NCBI RefSeq assembly: GCF_030283205.1
Contig: NZ_JASNWF010000004.1
Location: forward strand, 310,001 to 374,000
DNA: 64,000 nt
Direction of reading: 5' to 3'
Source of the DNA: Actinomadura opuntiae
GTDB taxonomy: Bacteria; Actinomycetota; Actinomycetes; Streptosporangiales; Streptosporangiaceae
The position numbers and the translations under genes were made by a program. Within the stretch, counting starts at the first letter, position 1. Each line of letters begins with the position of its first letter. Below are positions 53,785 through 62,160 of the stretch, in pieces. Under the pieces are notes generated by a model. The model worked only from the letters and a program-made list of their open reading frames with translations. It did no database searches and had not been told where the DNA came from.

Positions 53785-55307
53785 GCGCTGAGCCGCTCCT
53801 CGGCCACGGGCTCGTCGTCGTCCTCCTCGGGCCCGTCCGCGTCCGCGGGGTCGTCGCGGACGCGGCGCGGCGCCGGGATCAGGGCGAGGCCGAGCGCCAC
53901 GCAGGCGAACGGCACGGCGGGCAGCACGTAGCGGTAGTCGAAGTCGGCGGTCGCCGCCGGGATCACCAGCAGTGCGAGGCTCGTCCCCCACGGCATCAGC
54001 GCGCCGGTCCCCCAGTGCCGGACGGGCCCGAGCAGCCGCCGCCGGATGCCGCCCCGCCCGAGGTGCGGCAGGGCGCCCACGAGCCCGCCGAGCAGGATGA
54101 TCCCGAGGAACGTGCCCGGCATGGCCATGTGCCGCTGGTACGACTGCATCCGTCCGGCCCACGGCTGGACGACCTTCGTCTCGCCGCCGGACGGGTCGTA
54201 CTTCACCGCCACCAGCGCCTGTTCGTCGTCCCACGACTCGCCCTCGGGGAACACGTACTCCAGCCACGTCCACGGGGTCGGGTACGGCTCGCGGTGCCAG
54301 TCGAAGGACCGCCAGGTGTCGCGGACGACCACGCGCGCGTAGTCGCCCGGCTGTTTCTCGATCGCCTGCTTGGTGAACTCGCTCGACAGGCGGTTCGCCT
54401 CCTCCCCGGTGATCCATCCGGGGATCCGGTGGAACGGGGAGTCGTCGGTCCACAGCACGGCGAACGCCGGGGCGATGTCCGGGTTGCTCGGCTGCGGGCA
54501 CATGATCCGCAGCTCGGGGCTCGGCTTGATCTTGTTGCAGTCGGCGAACGCGGCCGTCCGGCCGTACAGCCAGATCGAGCTCGCCTTGCTCACCGTGAAC
54601 TGGCCGTAGGTCTGCTTGAACCAGTACATGTAGCCGCCGAGCGGCAGCACGAACGCGATCACCACCGCGACCAGGGGGCGCCAGCCCGCGCGGCGCAGCA
54701 GCATGCCGACCAGGATCACCGCGACCAGCGGCAGCCCCGCCGACCGGGTCACCGCCGCGAACGCGGCGAACATGCCGGCCAGCGCGCCGAGCCACCACGT
54801 CGTCCGGCGCCGCCACAGCGCCGCCGTCACCGCCGCCAGCATCAGGAAGGTGAACAGCGAGTCCGACATGAGCATGTGCTCGAGGGCGATCTGGTAGTCG
54901 TCCAGCAGCACCGGCAGCGTCAGCGGCGCCGCCAGCAGACCGGGCGCGAAGTCGCGCCACGCCCACCGTCCCGCGTCGCCGTCGGGGCCGACCGGCCACG
55001 CCGCCCGCGCGGCCCGCCAGACCAGCAGGTACACCAGCACGCCGCCGAGCACGCCGATGGCGTGCTGCACCGACACCATCACGGTGAAGCTGTGGAACGG
55101 CTTCAGCAGCCACAGCAGGATCGGGTAACCGCTCGGGCGCGTCTCGCCGGGCCTGAGATGGAGGGCGGCCTCGAGGTAGCTGGGCGAGTCGCCGGTCCAG
55201 TGCGGCGCCGGGTACCCGCGGACCGCGACGACCCGGATCCAGGCGGCCGCCGCCAGCACGCAGGCGAAGGGCAATTGGGCGAGAACTGCCGTAGGTCTGA
55301 CGCGCAC
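53781..55307 (-). CDS. GT-C/PMT-like multipass membrane protein
   Basis: A 508-residue protein with about ten membrane helices. The first extracytoplasmic loop PAPHWTGDSPSYLEAALHLR has the acidic residues typical of GT-C enzymes (family 39/83-like), followed by RPSGYPILLWLLKPF. A loop of about 150 residues after helix 7 (from KQTYGQFTVSKASSIWLYGR) is extracytoplasmic. The tail is highly acidic. It probably transfers a polyprenyl-phosphate sugar outside the membrane. Start GTG 55307 lies six bases after TAGGCT on the minus strand, indicating a leaderless message. It overlaps the convergent GT4 gene by four bases. Confidence 0.83.
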   Translation of the reverse strand: MRVRPTAVLAQLPFACVLAAAAWIRVVAVRGYPAPHWTGDSPSYLEAALHLRPGETRPSGYPILLWLLKPFHSFTVMVSVQHAIGVLGGVLVYLLVWRAARAAWPVGPDGDAGRWAWRDFAPGLLAAPLTLPVLLDDYQIALEHMLMSDSLFTFLMLAAVTAALWRRRTTWWLGALAGMFAAFAAVTRSAGLPLVAVILVGMLLRRAGWRPLVAVVIAFVLPLGGYMYWFKQTYGQFTVSKASSIWLYGRTAAFADCNKIKPSPELRIMCPQPSNPDIAPAFAVLWTDDSPFHRIPGWITGEEANRLSSEFTKQAIEKQPGDYARVVVRDTWRSFDWHREPYPTPWTWLEYVFPEGESWDDEQALVAVKYDPSGGETKVVQPWAGRMQSYQRHMAMPGTFLGIILLGGLVGALPHLGRGGIRRRLLGPVRHWGTGALMPWGTSLALLVIPAATADFDYRYVLPAVPFACVALGLALIPAPRRVRDDPADADGPEEDDDEPVAEERLSA

Positions 55308-55313
55308 TGCCAA

Positions 55314-55319
55314 AGCCTA
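55314..55319 (-). promoter_or_regulatory. -10 box of leaderless GT-C transcript
   Basis: TAGGCT on the minus strand, six bases before GTG 55307. Confidence 0.5.
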
Positions 55320-55390
55320 CCCAGCTCCCCTCACCAAAACGATCGGGACGAACACCGCACGCTCCCCGAAGGCCCCGCATGCCCCTTTAA

Positions 55391-55406
55391 CCGAGTCACG
55401 ACTCGG
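55391..55406. promoter_or_regulatory. dyad in the divergent GT-C / CDP-alcohol transferase region
   Basis: CCGAGT-CACG-ACTCGG, perfect six-base arms, 71 bases before the CDP-alcohol transferase ATG. It may be an operator shared by the divergent genes. Confidence 0.35.
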
Positions 55407-55476
55407 CGACAATGCCCGAGACCGCATCCGGACAGCCGATACCATCGAGCGGTCCCGGGACGAAAGGAAACCCTCC

Positions 55477-56508
55477 ATGGCGAACTTCACGCTCGACGAC
55501 GTTCGGCAACGGACGTACAAGGCGCGTGACGCGTGGTGGACGGTCCTGCTGGTCGACCCGCTCGCCGCCCGGCTGGTGAAGGTCACCGCGAACCGGACCC
55601 GGATCACGCCCAACCAGCTCACGGTGGGCGCGCTGATCCTCGGGCTCGGCGCCGGCGCCTGCTTCGCGGCGGCGTCCTGGCCGTGGCTGCTGGCCGGCGC
55701 GGTGCTGTACCACCTGTCGTTCACGCTCGACTGCATGGACGGCAAGATCGCGCGGCTCAAGGGCACTGGCTCGGTGTTCGGCGCGTGGCTGGACTACATC
55801 TTCGACCGCGTCCGGGTGCTGGCCTGCGCCGTCGCGCTGATGGCCGGGCAGTACGCGGCGACCGGGAACGTCGCCTACGTGTGGACGGCCCTCGGCGTCG
55901 TCTTCCTCGACATGCTCCGCTACATGGACGCCCTGGAGATCTACAAGGTGCGCCAGCAGATGCGCAGCACGCTGATCCAGACGCGCCAGGAGGCCGAGAC
56001 GCTGGAGGAGGCGGTGCTCCGCGCCGACGGCACCATGCCCGACGCGCGCGACGTCGGCGCGGACCTGCGCTCGGCGGAGGGCGCGCTCGGCGCCGACCCC
56101 GAGGCGGACGAGGAGCGCGTCGTCGGCGACGACGACCACGCCAACGCCGCCCTCCAGTCCGGCTTCTACAAGCGGTTCCCCTGGTACATCCGGATCCGCA
56201 ACGTGCTGCTGCGCGGCCGGATCCGCCCGCACCTGATCAGCGGCATCGAGTTCCAGATGGGCGTGTTCATCGTCGCCCCGGTGATCGCCGCGATCGTGCC
56301 GGGCGCGATCATCCCGGTGGTGTGCGTCAGCGCCGCCGGCATGCTGGCCTTCGAGCTGTTCATCATCTACAAGTTCTGGCTGTCCAGCCGCGACTACAGC
56401 CGCAGCCTCGCCAAGCTGAACGCCAAGATCGACGGCTACCGCGCCCAGCTCCCCGCCGAGGAGCTGGAGCGGCACACCGGAGCCGCCGCGGTCGGCAGCT
56501 CGGGCTGA
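55477..56508 (+). CDS. CDP-alcohol phosphatidyltransferase
   Basis: A 343-residue membrane enzyme with the complete signature D88-G-K-I-A-R93-x8-G102-x3-D106-x3-D110, which binds the CDP moiety and two metal ions. Six helices are expected. The protein is much longer than the usual 200 or so residues: an acidic hydrophilic segment (about 165-225, TLEEAVLRADGTMPDARDVG, DPEADEERVVGDDDH) separates helix groups. The reaction displaces CMP from a CDP-alcohol by an alcohol or sugar phosphate. In this locus it may make a CDP-linked or phosphodiester intermediate for the glycopolymer rather than a bulk phospholipid. GAAAGGA precedes ATG 55477. Confidence 0.9.
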   Translation: MANFTLDDVRQRTYKARDAWWTVLLVDPLAARLVKVTANRTRITPNQLTVGALILGLGAGACFAAASWPWLLAGAVLYHLSFTLDCMDGKIARLKGTGSVFGAWLDYIFDRVRVLACAVALMAGQYAATGNVAYVWTALGVVFLDMLRYMDALEIYKVRQQMRSTLIQTRQEAETLEEAVLRADGTMPDARDVGADLRSAEGALGADPEADEERVVGDDDHANAALQSGFYKRFPWYIRIRNVLLRGRIRPHLISGIEFQMGVFIVAPVIAAIVPGAIIPVVCVSAAGMLAFELFIIYKFWLSSRDYSRSLAKLNAKIDGYRAQLPAEELERHTGAAAVGSSG

Positions 56509-56525
56509 GCCCGTCCGCCGCCGCA

Positions 56526-56562
56526 CGGAGTCCCCGGGGAGCACGCCTCCCCGGGGACTCCG
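56526..56562. terminator. bidirectional hairpin terminator
   Basis: A perfect 16-bp stem (56526-56541 with 56547-56562), loop CACGC, exactly between two convergent genes. Confidence 0.85.
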
Positions 56563-56565
56563 CCG

Positions 56566-58803
56566 TCACGGGGTCGTGGCGAGGAGGTCGGTCCATTGGC
56601 GGCAGACCTCGTCGAGGCCGTAGGCGGCGCGGACCTGGTCGCGGGCCAGCAGCCGGTCGGCCTCCCAGCGGTCCAGGGCGACCGTACCGGAGACCGAGGC
56701 GGCCAGCTCGGACGGACCGGCGTGGATCCAGCGGTCGTCGTAGATCGTGTCGGCGCCGGGCCAGCCGAGCAGCGCCGGGACGGCGCCGGACGCCATGCCC
56801 TCCGCGGGCGCGAGGTGGAAGCTCTCGTCGTCGCTGGTGGACAGCACGAACCCGATCCGGCGCAGCCAGGACGCGACGTCGCGGCCGTAGGAGTCGAACA
56901 CCACGCCGCCCGACAGCAGCGGGGAGCGGCGGATGCGGCGGAACACCTTCTCGAAGTAGGCGCGCTCCTCGTCCTTCTGCCAGATCCACCAGTACTCCCA
57001 CGGGAGCTTGGACTTGACGAAGAGGGTGAAGCGCGGGTCGTCGCGGCGCAGCTCCTCCAGCGCGTCCAGGGCCAGGTCGAGGCGCTTGCGGGACGGCGCG
57101 ATGCCGATCATGCCGAGGTGGTGCTCGGCGCCGGCGAGCTTCGGCCGGTCGAGCTGGCGGTCGTCCACCCAGTTCGGCACCGTGGTGATCTTCGACATCG
57201 GCCAGCCGAGGATCTCGTGGGTCAGCCGGGCGTAGTGCGGGCTGACGCAGATGACCTGGTCGACGGCGTCGATGTCGAGGTGGCGGGGCCAGCGCGCGTA
57301 CAGCTCGAAGCGGTGCAGCCGGACGACCAGCCGCTGGCCCGGCCGCTTGCGCTGGGCGAACCAGATCGCGTTCGGCCCGCACCACTCGCAGATGATCACG
57401 TCGGCCCAGTCGGCGAGCTCCTGGCTGCGCTCCTCGTCGTGGACGCGCAGCGCCGCCCACGGGTCGACGCGGACCTCCATGTCGGGCCTTGACCGCAGGT
57501 AGTCGAGCAGGCGGCTGAAGAACTTCAGGTCGTGGCCGGCGACGCCGACGCGCAGCCGCCGCTCCCCGGAGGGGCCGGCCTGCGGCGCGGGGGCGGCCGG
57601 CGCGGCGGACGTGCGCGCGTGCTCGGCCGCGGCGGCGAGGACGGCGGCGGACGGCTCGGGGAACGTCTGCCCCAGGCAGTCGCGCAGCCGCTCGGCGGCG
57701 GCGTCGAGGGTGAACCCGGCGGCGGCCGCCCGGCAGCGCTCGGCGGCCAGCGTGTACACCTCGGGGTTCTTGCCGATGATCGTCAGCGCGTCGAGGACGT
57801 CGTCCTCGGTGGCGGAGAACAGCGGGTAGTCGACGCCGAACAGCCGCTCGTGCATCGGCGTGCGGTTCAGCACGACGGGGACGCCGAGCGTCCCGCACTC
57901 CAGCACCTTGGTGGACAGCTCCAGGCTCGCGTCCATCTCCGGGTGCCGCCACGACAGCCCGACGTCGGACGCCGCCGTCAGCCGCATCGCCTCCCCGCGC
58001 GGGTGCCCGCCGTGCCAGACGACGCCCTGCCCGGACTCCAGGGCGGTGCGCATCCGGGTCGCGAACCCGGGGTCGTCCGGATCGTCGTGGATCTTGTCGC
58101 CGACCATGTGCAGCTCGGCGTCCACGCCGCGCATCGCCAGCAGGCGCGGCAGCGAGGTCATCTCGTAGGTGTTCCAGCGCGGCGCGAACTTGCCGGTGTA
58201 GACGAGCCTGAGCGCGCGGCCGTCCGGGGCGCCCTCGGGGCGCGGCTCCAGACCGTCCGGCAGCACGACGACGGGCGGGAACAGCACGCTCTTGCCGGCC
58301 GTGGCGGGCACGGCGCTCTCCAGGAAGCCGCGCAGCTCCTCGGTCTGGCAGAGCAGCACGCGGGACGCGTCGGCGATGCGGCGCAGCTCGCCCTTGGCGG
58401 AGCCGGCGAACTCGGCGGCGGACTGCGGGACGTCGGTGAGGTACGTCCACAGGCGTCCGGCGAGCGGGCCGTGCGACAGCTTGCCCGCGAGGCGGCGGCC
58501 CCGGACGACGGCGAGGTCGAACGATTCCTGCTCGTCGATGCGGGCGAGGATCGCGGCGGCCTGCTTGGCGGGCATGCCCGCCTCGCCCTCGACCAGGCCC
58601 TCGGCGTGCGGGCTGCGGACGGTGACGCCGGGCAGGGCGCGCAGCGGGTCGACCAGCCGGCCCGTCCGGACCGGGGCCTTGAGCACCAGGGTCACCGCGC
58701 AGCCGGCGCGGGCCAGCGCCTGGACCATGCCCTGGGCCCAGATCGCCGAGCCGTCGATCAGGTTCAGGTCGACGTCGCCGTAGACGAGGGCATGTGGTCG
58801 CAC
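56566..58803 (-). CDS. tandem two-domain GT4-type glycosyltransferase
   Basis: A 745-residue protein containing two GT-B units in one chain. The first (about 1-385) starts with VRPHALVYGDVDLNLIDGSA and carries RLVYTGKFAPRWNTYEMTSL and SLELSTKVLECGTLGVPVVL. The second (about 410-745) starts LRVGVAGHDLKFFSRLLDYL and carries ICVSPHYARLTHEIL, GMIGIAPSRKRLDLALDALE and SFHLAPAEGMASGAVPALL. Each half has its own donor-binding EX7E-type segment. It may add two sugars in sequence. GTG 58803 has AAAGGA six bases upstream, overlapping the stop region of the upstream gene, so it belongs to the wecB operon. Confidence 0.87.
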   Translation of the reverse strand: MRPHALVYGDVDLNLIDGSAIWAQGMVQALARAGCAVTLVLKAPVRTGRLVDPLRALPGVTVRSPHAEGLVEGEAGMPAKQAAAILARIDEQESFDLAVVRGRRLAGKLSHGPLAGRLWTYLTDVPQSAAEFAGSAKGELRRIADASRVLLCQTEELRGFLESAVPATAGKSVLFPPVVVLPDGLEPRPEGAPDGRALRLVYTGKFAPRWNTYEMTSLPRLLAMRGVDAELHMVGDKIHDDPDDPGFATRMRTALESGQGVVWHGGHPRGEAMRLTAASDVGLSWRHPEMDASLELSTKVLECGTLGVPVVLNRTPMHERLFGVDYPLFSATEDDVLDALTIIGKNPEVYTLAAERCRAAAAGFTLDAAAERLRDCLGQTFPEPSAAVLAAAAEHARTSAAPAAPAPQAGPSGERRLRVGVAGHDLKFFSRLLDYLRSRPDMEVRVDPWAALRVHDEERSQELADWADVIICEWCGPNAIWFAQRKRPGQRLVVRLHRFELYARWPRHLDIDAVDQVICVSPHYARLTHEILGWPMSKITTVPNWVDDRQLDRPKLAGAEHHLGMIGIAPSRKRLDLALDALEELRRDDPRFTLFVKSKLPWEYWWIWQKDEERAYFEKVFRRIRRSPLLSGGVVFDSYGRDVASWLRRIGFVLSTSDDESFHLAPAEGMASGAVPALLGWPGADTIYDDRWIHAGPSELAASVSGTVALDRWEADRLLARDQVRAAYGLDEVCRQWTDLLATTP

Positions 58804-58814
58804 AGGAGTTCCTT

Positions 58815-59495
58815 TCAACGAACCGGTTCCACCATCTCGGCGAGCCGGCTTGGCGTGGTCACGGTGGCGTCCCAGTCCAGGAGCGCGAGCGTCGCGGGCG
58901 GCGCCTCGCCCCACAGGACGAGCGGGAGCGAGCGGCCCGCCGCGATCTGGCGGACGTCGTTCAGCGCGCGGTCCCGGTCGTACATGCCGGGGACGCCGAG
59001 GTAGGCCCACGGCCCGCCGGGCTCGCCGGCCGCCGCGTCCACCACGACCAGGTCGACGTCGGCGGTGTCCAGGACGACCGTCGCGTCGTGCGGGTAGAGC
59101 GGGATCACCTTGGCGTGCTCGCGCAGCGCCTCCGCCGTCGCGGGGGCGAAGATCCCGGCGATGACGATCCGGTCGCAGGGCCCGGCGGCGAGCAGCCGGT
59201 CCTCGGGCCGGTCGATGCGGTCGAGCAGGATGCGCTCGCCGCCGGACGACGAGGGGCCCTGCTCCGGCGCGTTGCGCTTGCGCCAGAGCCGGTACAGCTC
59301 CTTCGGCAGCCGGACGCCGCGCCGCCGCGGGTTGCGGGCGGCGCCGGCGACGATCCGGCCGAACTGCAGGGCCATCGAGGTCTCCAGCGACTCCAGCCGC
59401 CGCTCCAGCTCCTGGACGCGCGACTCGCGCTCGCGCAGCGCGGCCCGCAGCCGGGCCGCCTGCCGGTTCGCCTTCGCGCCTTCGGCCCCGCTCAT
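58815..59495 (-). CDS. coiled-coil protein of unknown function in the wecB operon
   Basis: A 226-residue protein. Residues 5-45 are a charged coiled coil (RQAARLRAALRERESRVQEL, ERRLESLE), followed by a basic stretch (RNPRRRGVRLPKELYRLWRK) and an alpha/beta domain (RIVIAGIFAPATAEALREHA, VVLDTADVDLVVVDAAAGEP, PLVLWGEAPPATLALLDWDA). The ATG overlaps the wecB stop (ATGA), and the tandem glycosyltransferase follows after 11 bases. The fold of the second part could be a degenerate GT-B half-domain; no catalytic motif is visible. A scaffold for the following glycosyltransferase is one possibility. Confidence 0.7.
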   Translation of the reverse strand: MSGAEGAKANRQAARLRAALRERESRVQELERRLESLETSMALQFGRIVAGAARNPRRRGVRLPKELYRLWRKRNAPEQGPSSSGGERILLDRIDRPEDRLLAAGPCDRIVIAGIFAPATAEALREHAKVIPLYPHDATVVLDTADVDLVVVDAAAGEPGGPWAYLGVPGMYDRDRALNDVRQIAAGRSLPLVLWGEAPPATLALLDWDATVTTPSRLAEMVEPVR

Positions 59496-60586
59496 CCGAG
59501 GGCTCCGTTCCCGCCGAGGAACGCCATGACCACTTCCGCGATGCGGGGGCCGGCGTGCCCGTCCCACAGCGGCGGCCTGCGCTCCCCCGCCTGCGCGCCG
59601 GACTCCAGGACCTTGCGGACGCCCGGCACCAGCTCCTCGAAGGTGACCAGCCGGTTCGTCCCGTGGGTGATGGTGATGGGCCGTTCGGTGTTCGGCCGGA
59701 CGGTCAGGCACGGCACCCCGAGGATCGTCGTCTCCTCCTGGAGGCCGCCGGAGTCGGTGACGACCGCCGCCGCGCCGCGCACGGCCGCGATGAAGTCGAT
59801 GTACCCGAGCGGCTCCAGCACGTGGACGCGGTCGTGGTCGTCGAGCCCGGCGGCCAGCAGGTTCGCGCGGCCGCGCGGGTGCACCGGGATGACCAGGTCG
59901 GCCAGGTCGGCGACGCCGTGCAGGTGCCGGACGAGCGCGGCGGCCGTCTCCGGCGCGTCGACGTTGGCGGGCCGGTGCATGGTCGCCAGGACGTAGCGGT
60001 CCGGCAGCCCGTGCGCCTCGCGGACCCGCCCGGTGTCGAAGGAGTCGAGGTTGGCCAGCAGCGTGTCGATCATCGGGTTGCCGACCAGGTGCGCCCGCTC
60101 CACCGCGACCCCCTCGTTCGCCAGGTGCCCGATCCCCTCCGGGCTCGTCACCAGGCAGATGTCGGAGAGCTGGTCGGTGAGGCGCCGGTTCACCTCCTCC
60201 GGCATGGTCATGTCGAAGGAGCGCAGCCCGGCCTCCACATGGGCGACCGGGATGTGCAGCTTGGCCGCGACCAGCGCGGCGGCGATCGTCGAGTTCACGT
60301 CGCCGTACACGATGACGAGCACCGGTGAACGGCTCGTGAACTCCCGTTCAAGGCCGACCATGAGGGCGGCGGTCTGCTCGGCGTGCCCGCCGGAGCCGAC
60401 GCCGAGGTTCACGTCCGGCTCGGGCAGTCCGAGCTCGTCAAAGAAGATCTCCGACATCCGGGCGTCGTAGTGCTGCCCGGTGTGGATCACCGCCTGCTCG
60501 GCTCCGGCGGCGCGCAGGGCGCCGATCACCGGGGCCGCCTTGACGAAGTTCGGCCGCGCCCCGAGGACGTGCACTATGGGTGACAC
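59492..60586 (-). CDS. wecB: UDP-N-acetylglucosamine 2-epimerase, non-hydrolysing
   Basis: A 364-residue enzyme interconverting UDP-GlcNAc and UDP-ManNAc. Landmarks: VLGARPNFVKAAPVIGALRA at the start, HTGQHYDARMSEIFF, VYGDVNST, HVEAGLRSFDMTMPEEVNRR with the catalytic Glu residues, MHRPANVD with the His, VVTDSGGLQEE and RPITITHGTNRLV. GTG 60586 (AAAGGA seven bases upstream) is preferred over the in-frame ATG 60607. It heads an operon with the coiled-coil protein and the tandem glycosyltransferase. With wecC nearby it supplies UDP-ManNAcA. Confidence 0.95.
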   Translation of the reverse strand: MSPIVHVLGARPNFVKAAPVIGALRAAGAEQAVIHTGQHYDARMSEIFFDELGLPEPDVNLGVGSGGHAEQTAALMVGLEREFTSRSPVLVIVYGDVNSTIAAALVAAKLHIPVAHVEAGLRSFDMTMPEEVNRRLTDQLSDICLVTSPEGIGHLANEGVAVERAHLVGNPMIDTLLANLDSFDTGRVREAHGLPDRYVLATMHRPANVDAPETAAALVRHLHGVADLADLVIPVHPRGRANLLAAGLDDHDRVHVLEPLGYIDFIAAVRGAAAVVTDSGGLQEETTILGVPCLTVRPNTERPITITHGTNRLVTFEELVPGVRKVLESGAQAGERRPPLWDGHAGPRIAEVVMAFLGGNGALG

Positions 60587-60617
60587 CAGAATTTCCTTTC
60601 TGTTCATCCGGCTTGCC

Positions 60618-60623
60618 TACGCT
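60618..60623 (+). promoter_or_regulatory. -10 box of leaderless GT4 transcript
   Basis: TACGCT in the context GCCTACGCT, eight bases before GTG 60632. Confidence 0.45.
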
Positions 60624-60631
60624 CGCTCGGC

Positions 60632-62095
60632 GTGCGGATCTATGCCCTGAAAAGGCCCGTTTACCTGGTAGGACTCACCTGGCGGCAGGTGCGCGACGAT
60701 CCCGGCCGGGCACCCCGGCTGGCGGTGCGGCTGCTGGCGCGGGGCCTGCCCGGCCCGCTCGGCGGGCGCCGGCTGGCGCGGTCCCGGCTCGCGGTCCCGC
60801 GGCCGCGCGGCGTCCGGCGGGAGAGCGCGGAGCTGCGCGCGCTGCTGGCGCACACCCCGCCGTCCCGACCGGCCCGCCCGGTCGACCGGAGCGGTTCGGG
60901 GACGACCGTCCTGCAGTTCGTGACGAACGCGCTGCCCCGCACCAACGCGGGCTACACCGTCCGGACGCATCGGATCGCGCTCGCGCAGCGCGAGATGGGC
61001 TTCGACACCCACGTCGCGACGCGGCTCGGCTACCCGCTCAGCCAGGGCATCGGCGACGCGCGGGCCCGCGTGGACGTCGATGGGGTGCCCTACCACCGGC
61101 TGCTGCCGTGGCTGCCGCCCGCCGGGCCGGTCCGGGGCGTGGAGCGGGGCGCCGACCTCGCCGGGCGGCTGGTCGGGGAGCTGCGTCCGGACGTCCTGCA
61201 CGCGGTCAGCAACCACCTGAACGCGGCGGTCGCGCTGGAGCTGGGCCGCCGGCACGGGCTGCCCGTCGTGTACGAGGTGCGCGGCTTCCTGGAGGACTCC
61301 TGGCTGTCGCGCGACCCCGCGCACAGCGAGTCCGACGAGTTCTACCGGCTGACCCGGGAGCTGGAGACCCGCCGGATGGCCGAGGCCGACGCGGTCGTCA
61401 CGCTCGGCGAGGCGATGCGCGCGGAGATCGCCGCGCGCGGCGTCCCCGAGGAGAAGATCTTCATCGTGCCGAACGGCGTGGACGAGGCGTTCCTCGAGCC
61501 GCTGCCGGACGCCTCGGGCCTGCGCGCCGAGCTCGGGATCGCGGCGGACGCGACCGTCGTCGGCCTGACCTCGTCGTTCTACGGCTACGAGGGCATCGAC
61601 ACGCTGATCGACGCGGCGGCGCTGCTGCGCGACCGGGGCGCGCCCGTCACGCTGCTGCTGGTCGGCGACGGCCCCGAGCGCGGCGCCCTGGAGCGGCGCG
61701 CCGCCGGGCACGGCGTTCACGCCGTGTTCACCGGGCGGGTGCCGATGGGTTCCGTTCGCCGCTACCACGCGCTCCTCGATGTGTTCGCGGTCCCGCGCCG
61801 GGCGGACCGGGTGTGCCAATTGGTGACGCCCCTCAAGCCGCTGGAGGCGATGGCCGGGGGAATCCCCGTTATAGCCAGTGATGTCAGGGCTCTTCGCGAA
61901 ATCGTGGAACCCGGTGTGACCGGCGCGTTAACACTTCCGGAAAACGCGGAAGCTTGGGCGAATTGTCTGGAAGACCTGGCTTACAGTCCCGAAAGCAGGC
62001 AAAAAACAGGACAGCGAGCCCGGGAATGGGTTCGGGCGGAACGCACCTGGCGGGCCGTCGCGAAGGGATACCGGGCCGCCTACGGCCTCCGCTGA
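60632..62095 (+). CDS. GT4 glycosyltransferase with compositionally distinct 3' end
   Basis: A 487-residue GT-B enzyme: an N-terminal extension of about 85 basic residues, then VLQFVTNALPRTNAGYTVRT, VLHAVSNHLNAAVALELGRR, YEVRGFLEDSWLSRD, FIVPNGVDEAF, VTLLLVGDGPERGALE and the donor segment VTPLKPLEAMAGGIPVIASD. Start GTG 60632 fits a leaderless promoter. From about 61860 to 62040 the GC content drops and codons such as AAT, TGT, AAA, ACA and a TTA (61928, residue 433) appear, unlike the rest of the gene. Donor and acceptor unknown; it precedes wecC on the same strand. Confidence 0.88.
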   Translation: MRIYALKRPVYLVGLTWRQVRDDPGRAPRLAVRLLARGLPGPLGGRRLARSRLAVPRPRGVRRESAELRALLAHTPPSRPARPVDRSGSGTTVLQFVTNALPRTNAGYTVRTHRIALAQREMGFDTHVATRLGYPLSQGIGDARARVDVDGVPYHRLLPWLPPAGPVRGVERGADLAGRLVGELRPDVLHAVSNHLNAAVALELGRRHGLPVVYEVRGFLEDSWLSRDPAHSESDEFYRLTRELETRRMAEADAVVTLGEAMRAEIAARGVPEEKIFIVPNGVDEAFLEPLPDASGLRAELGIAADATVVGLTSSFYGYEGIDTLIDAAALLRDRGAPVTLLLVGDGPERGALERRAAGHGVHAVFTGRVPMGSVRRYHALLDVFAVPRRADRVCQLVTPLKPLEAMAGGIPVIASDVRALREIVEPGVTGALTLPENAEAWANCLEDLAYSPESRQKTGQRAREWVRAERTWRAVAKGYRAAYGLR

Positions 62096-62160
62096 GGCCC
62101 GCGACACCGCGATTACGACAAGCGCGCCGACCGCGCGCTCCACTGCGAAGGGAGCCGGGC

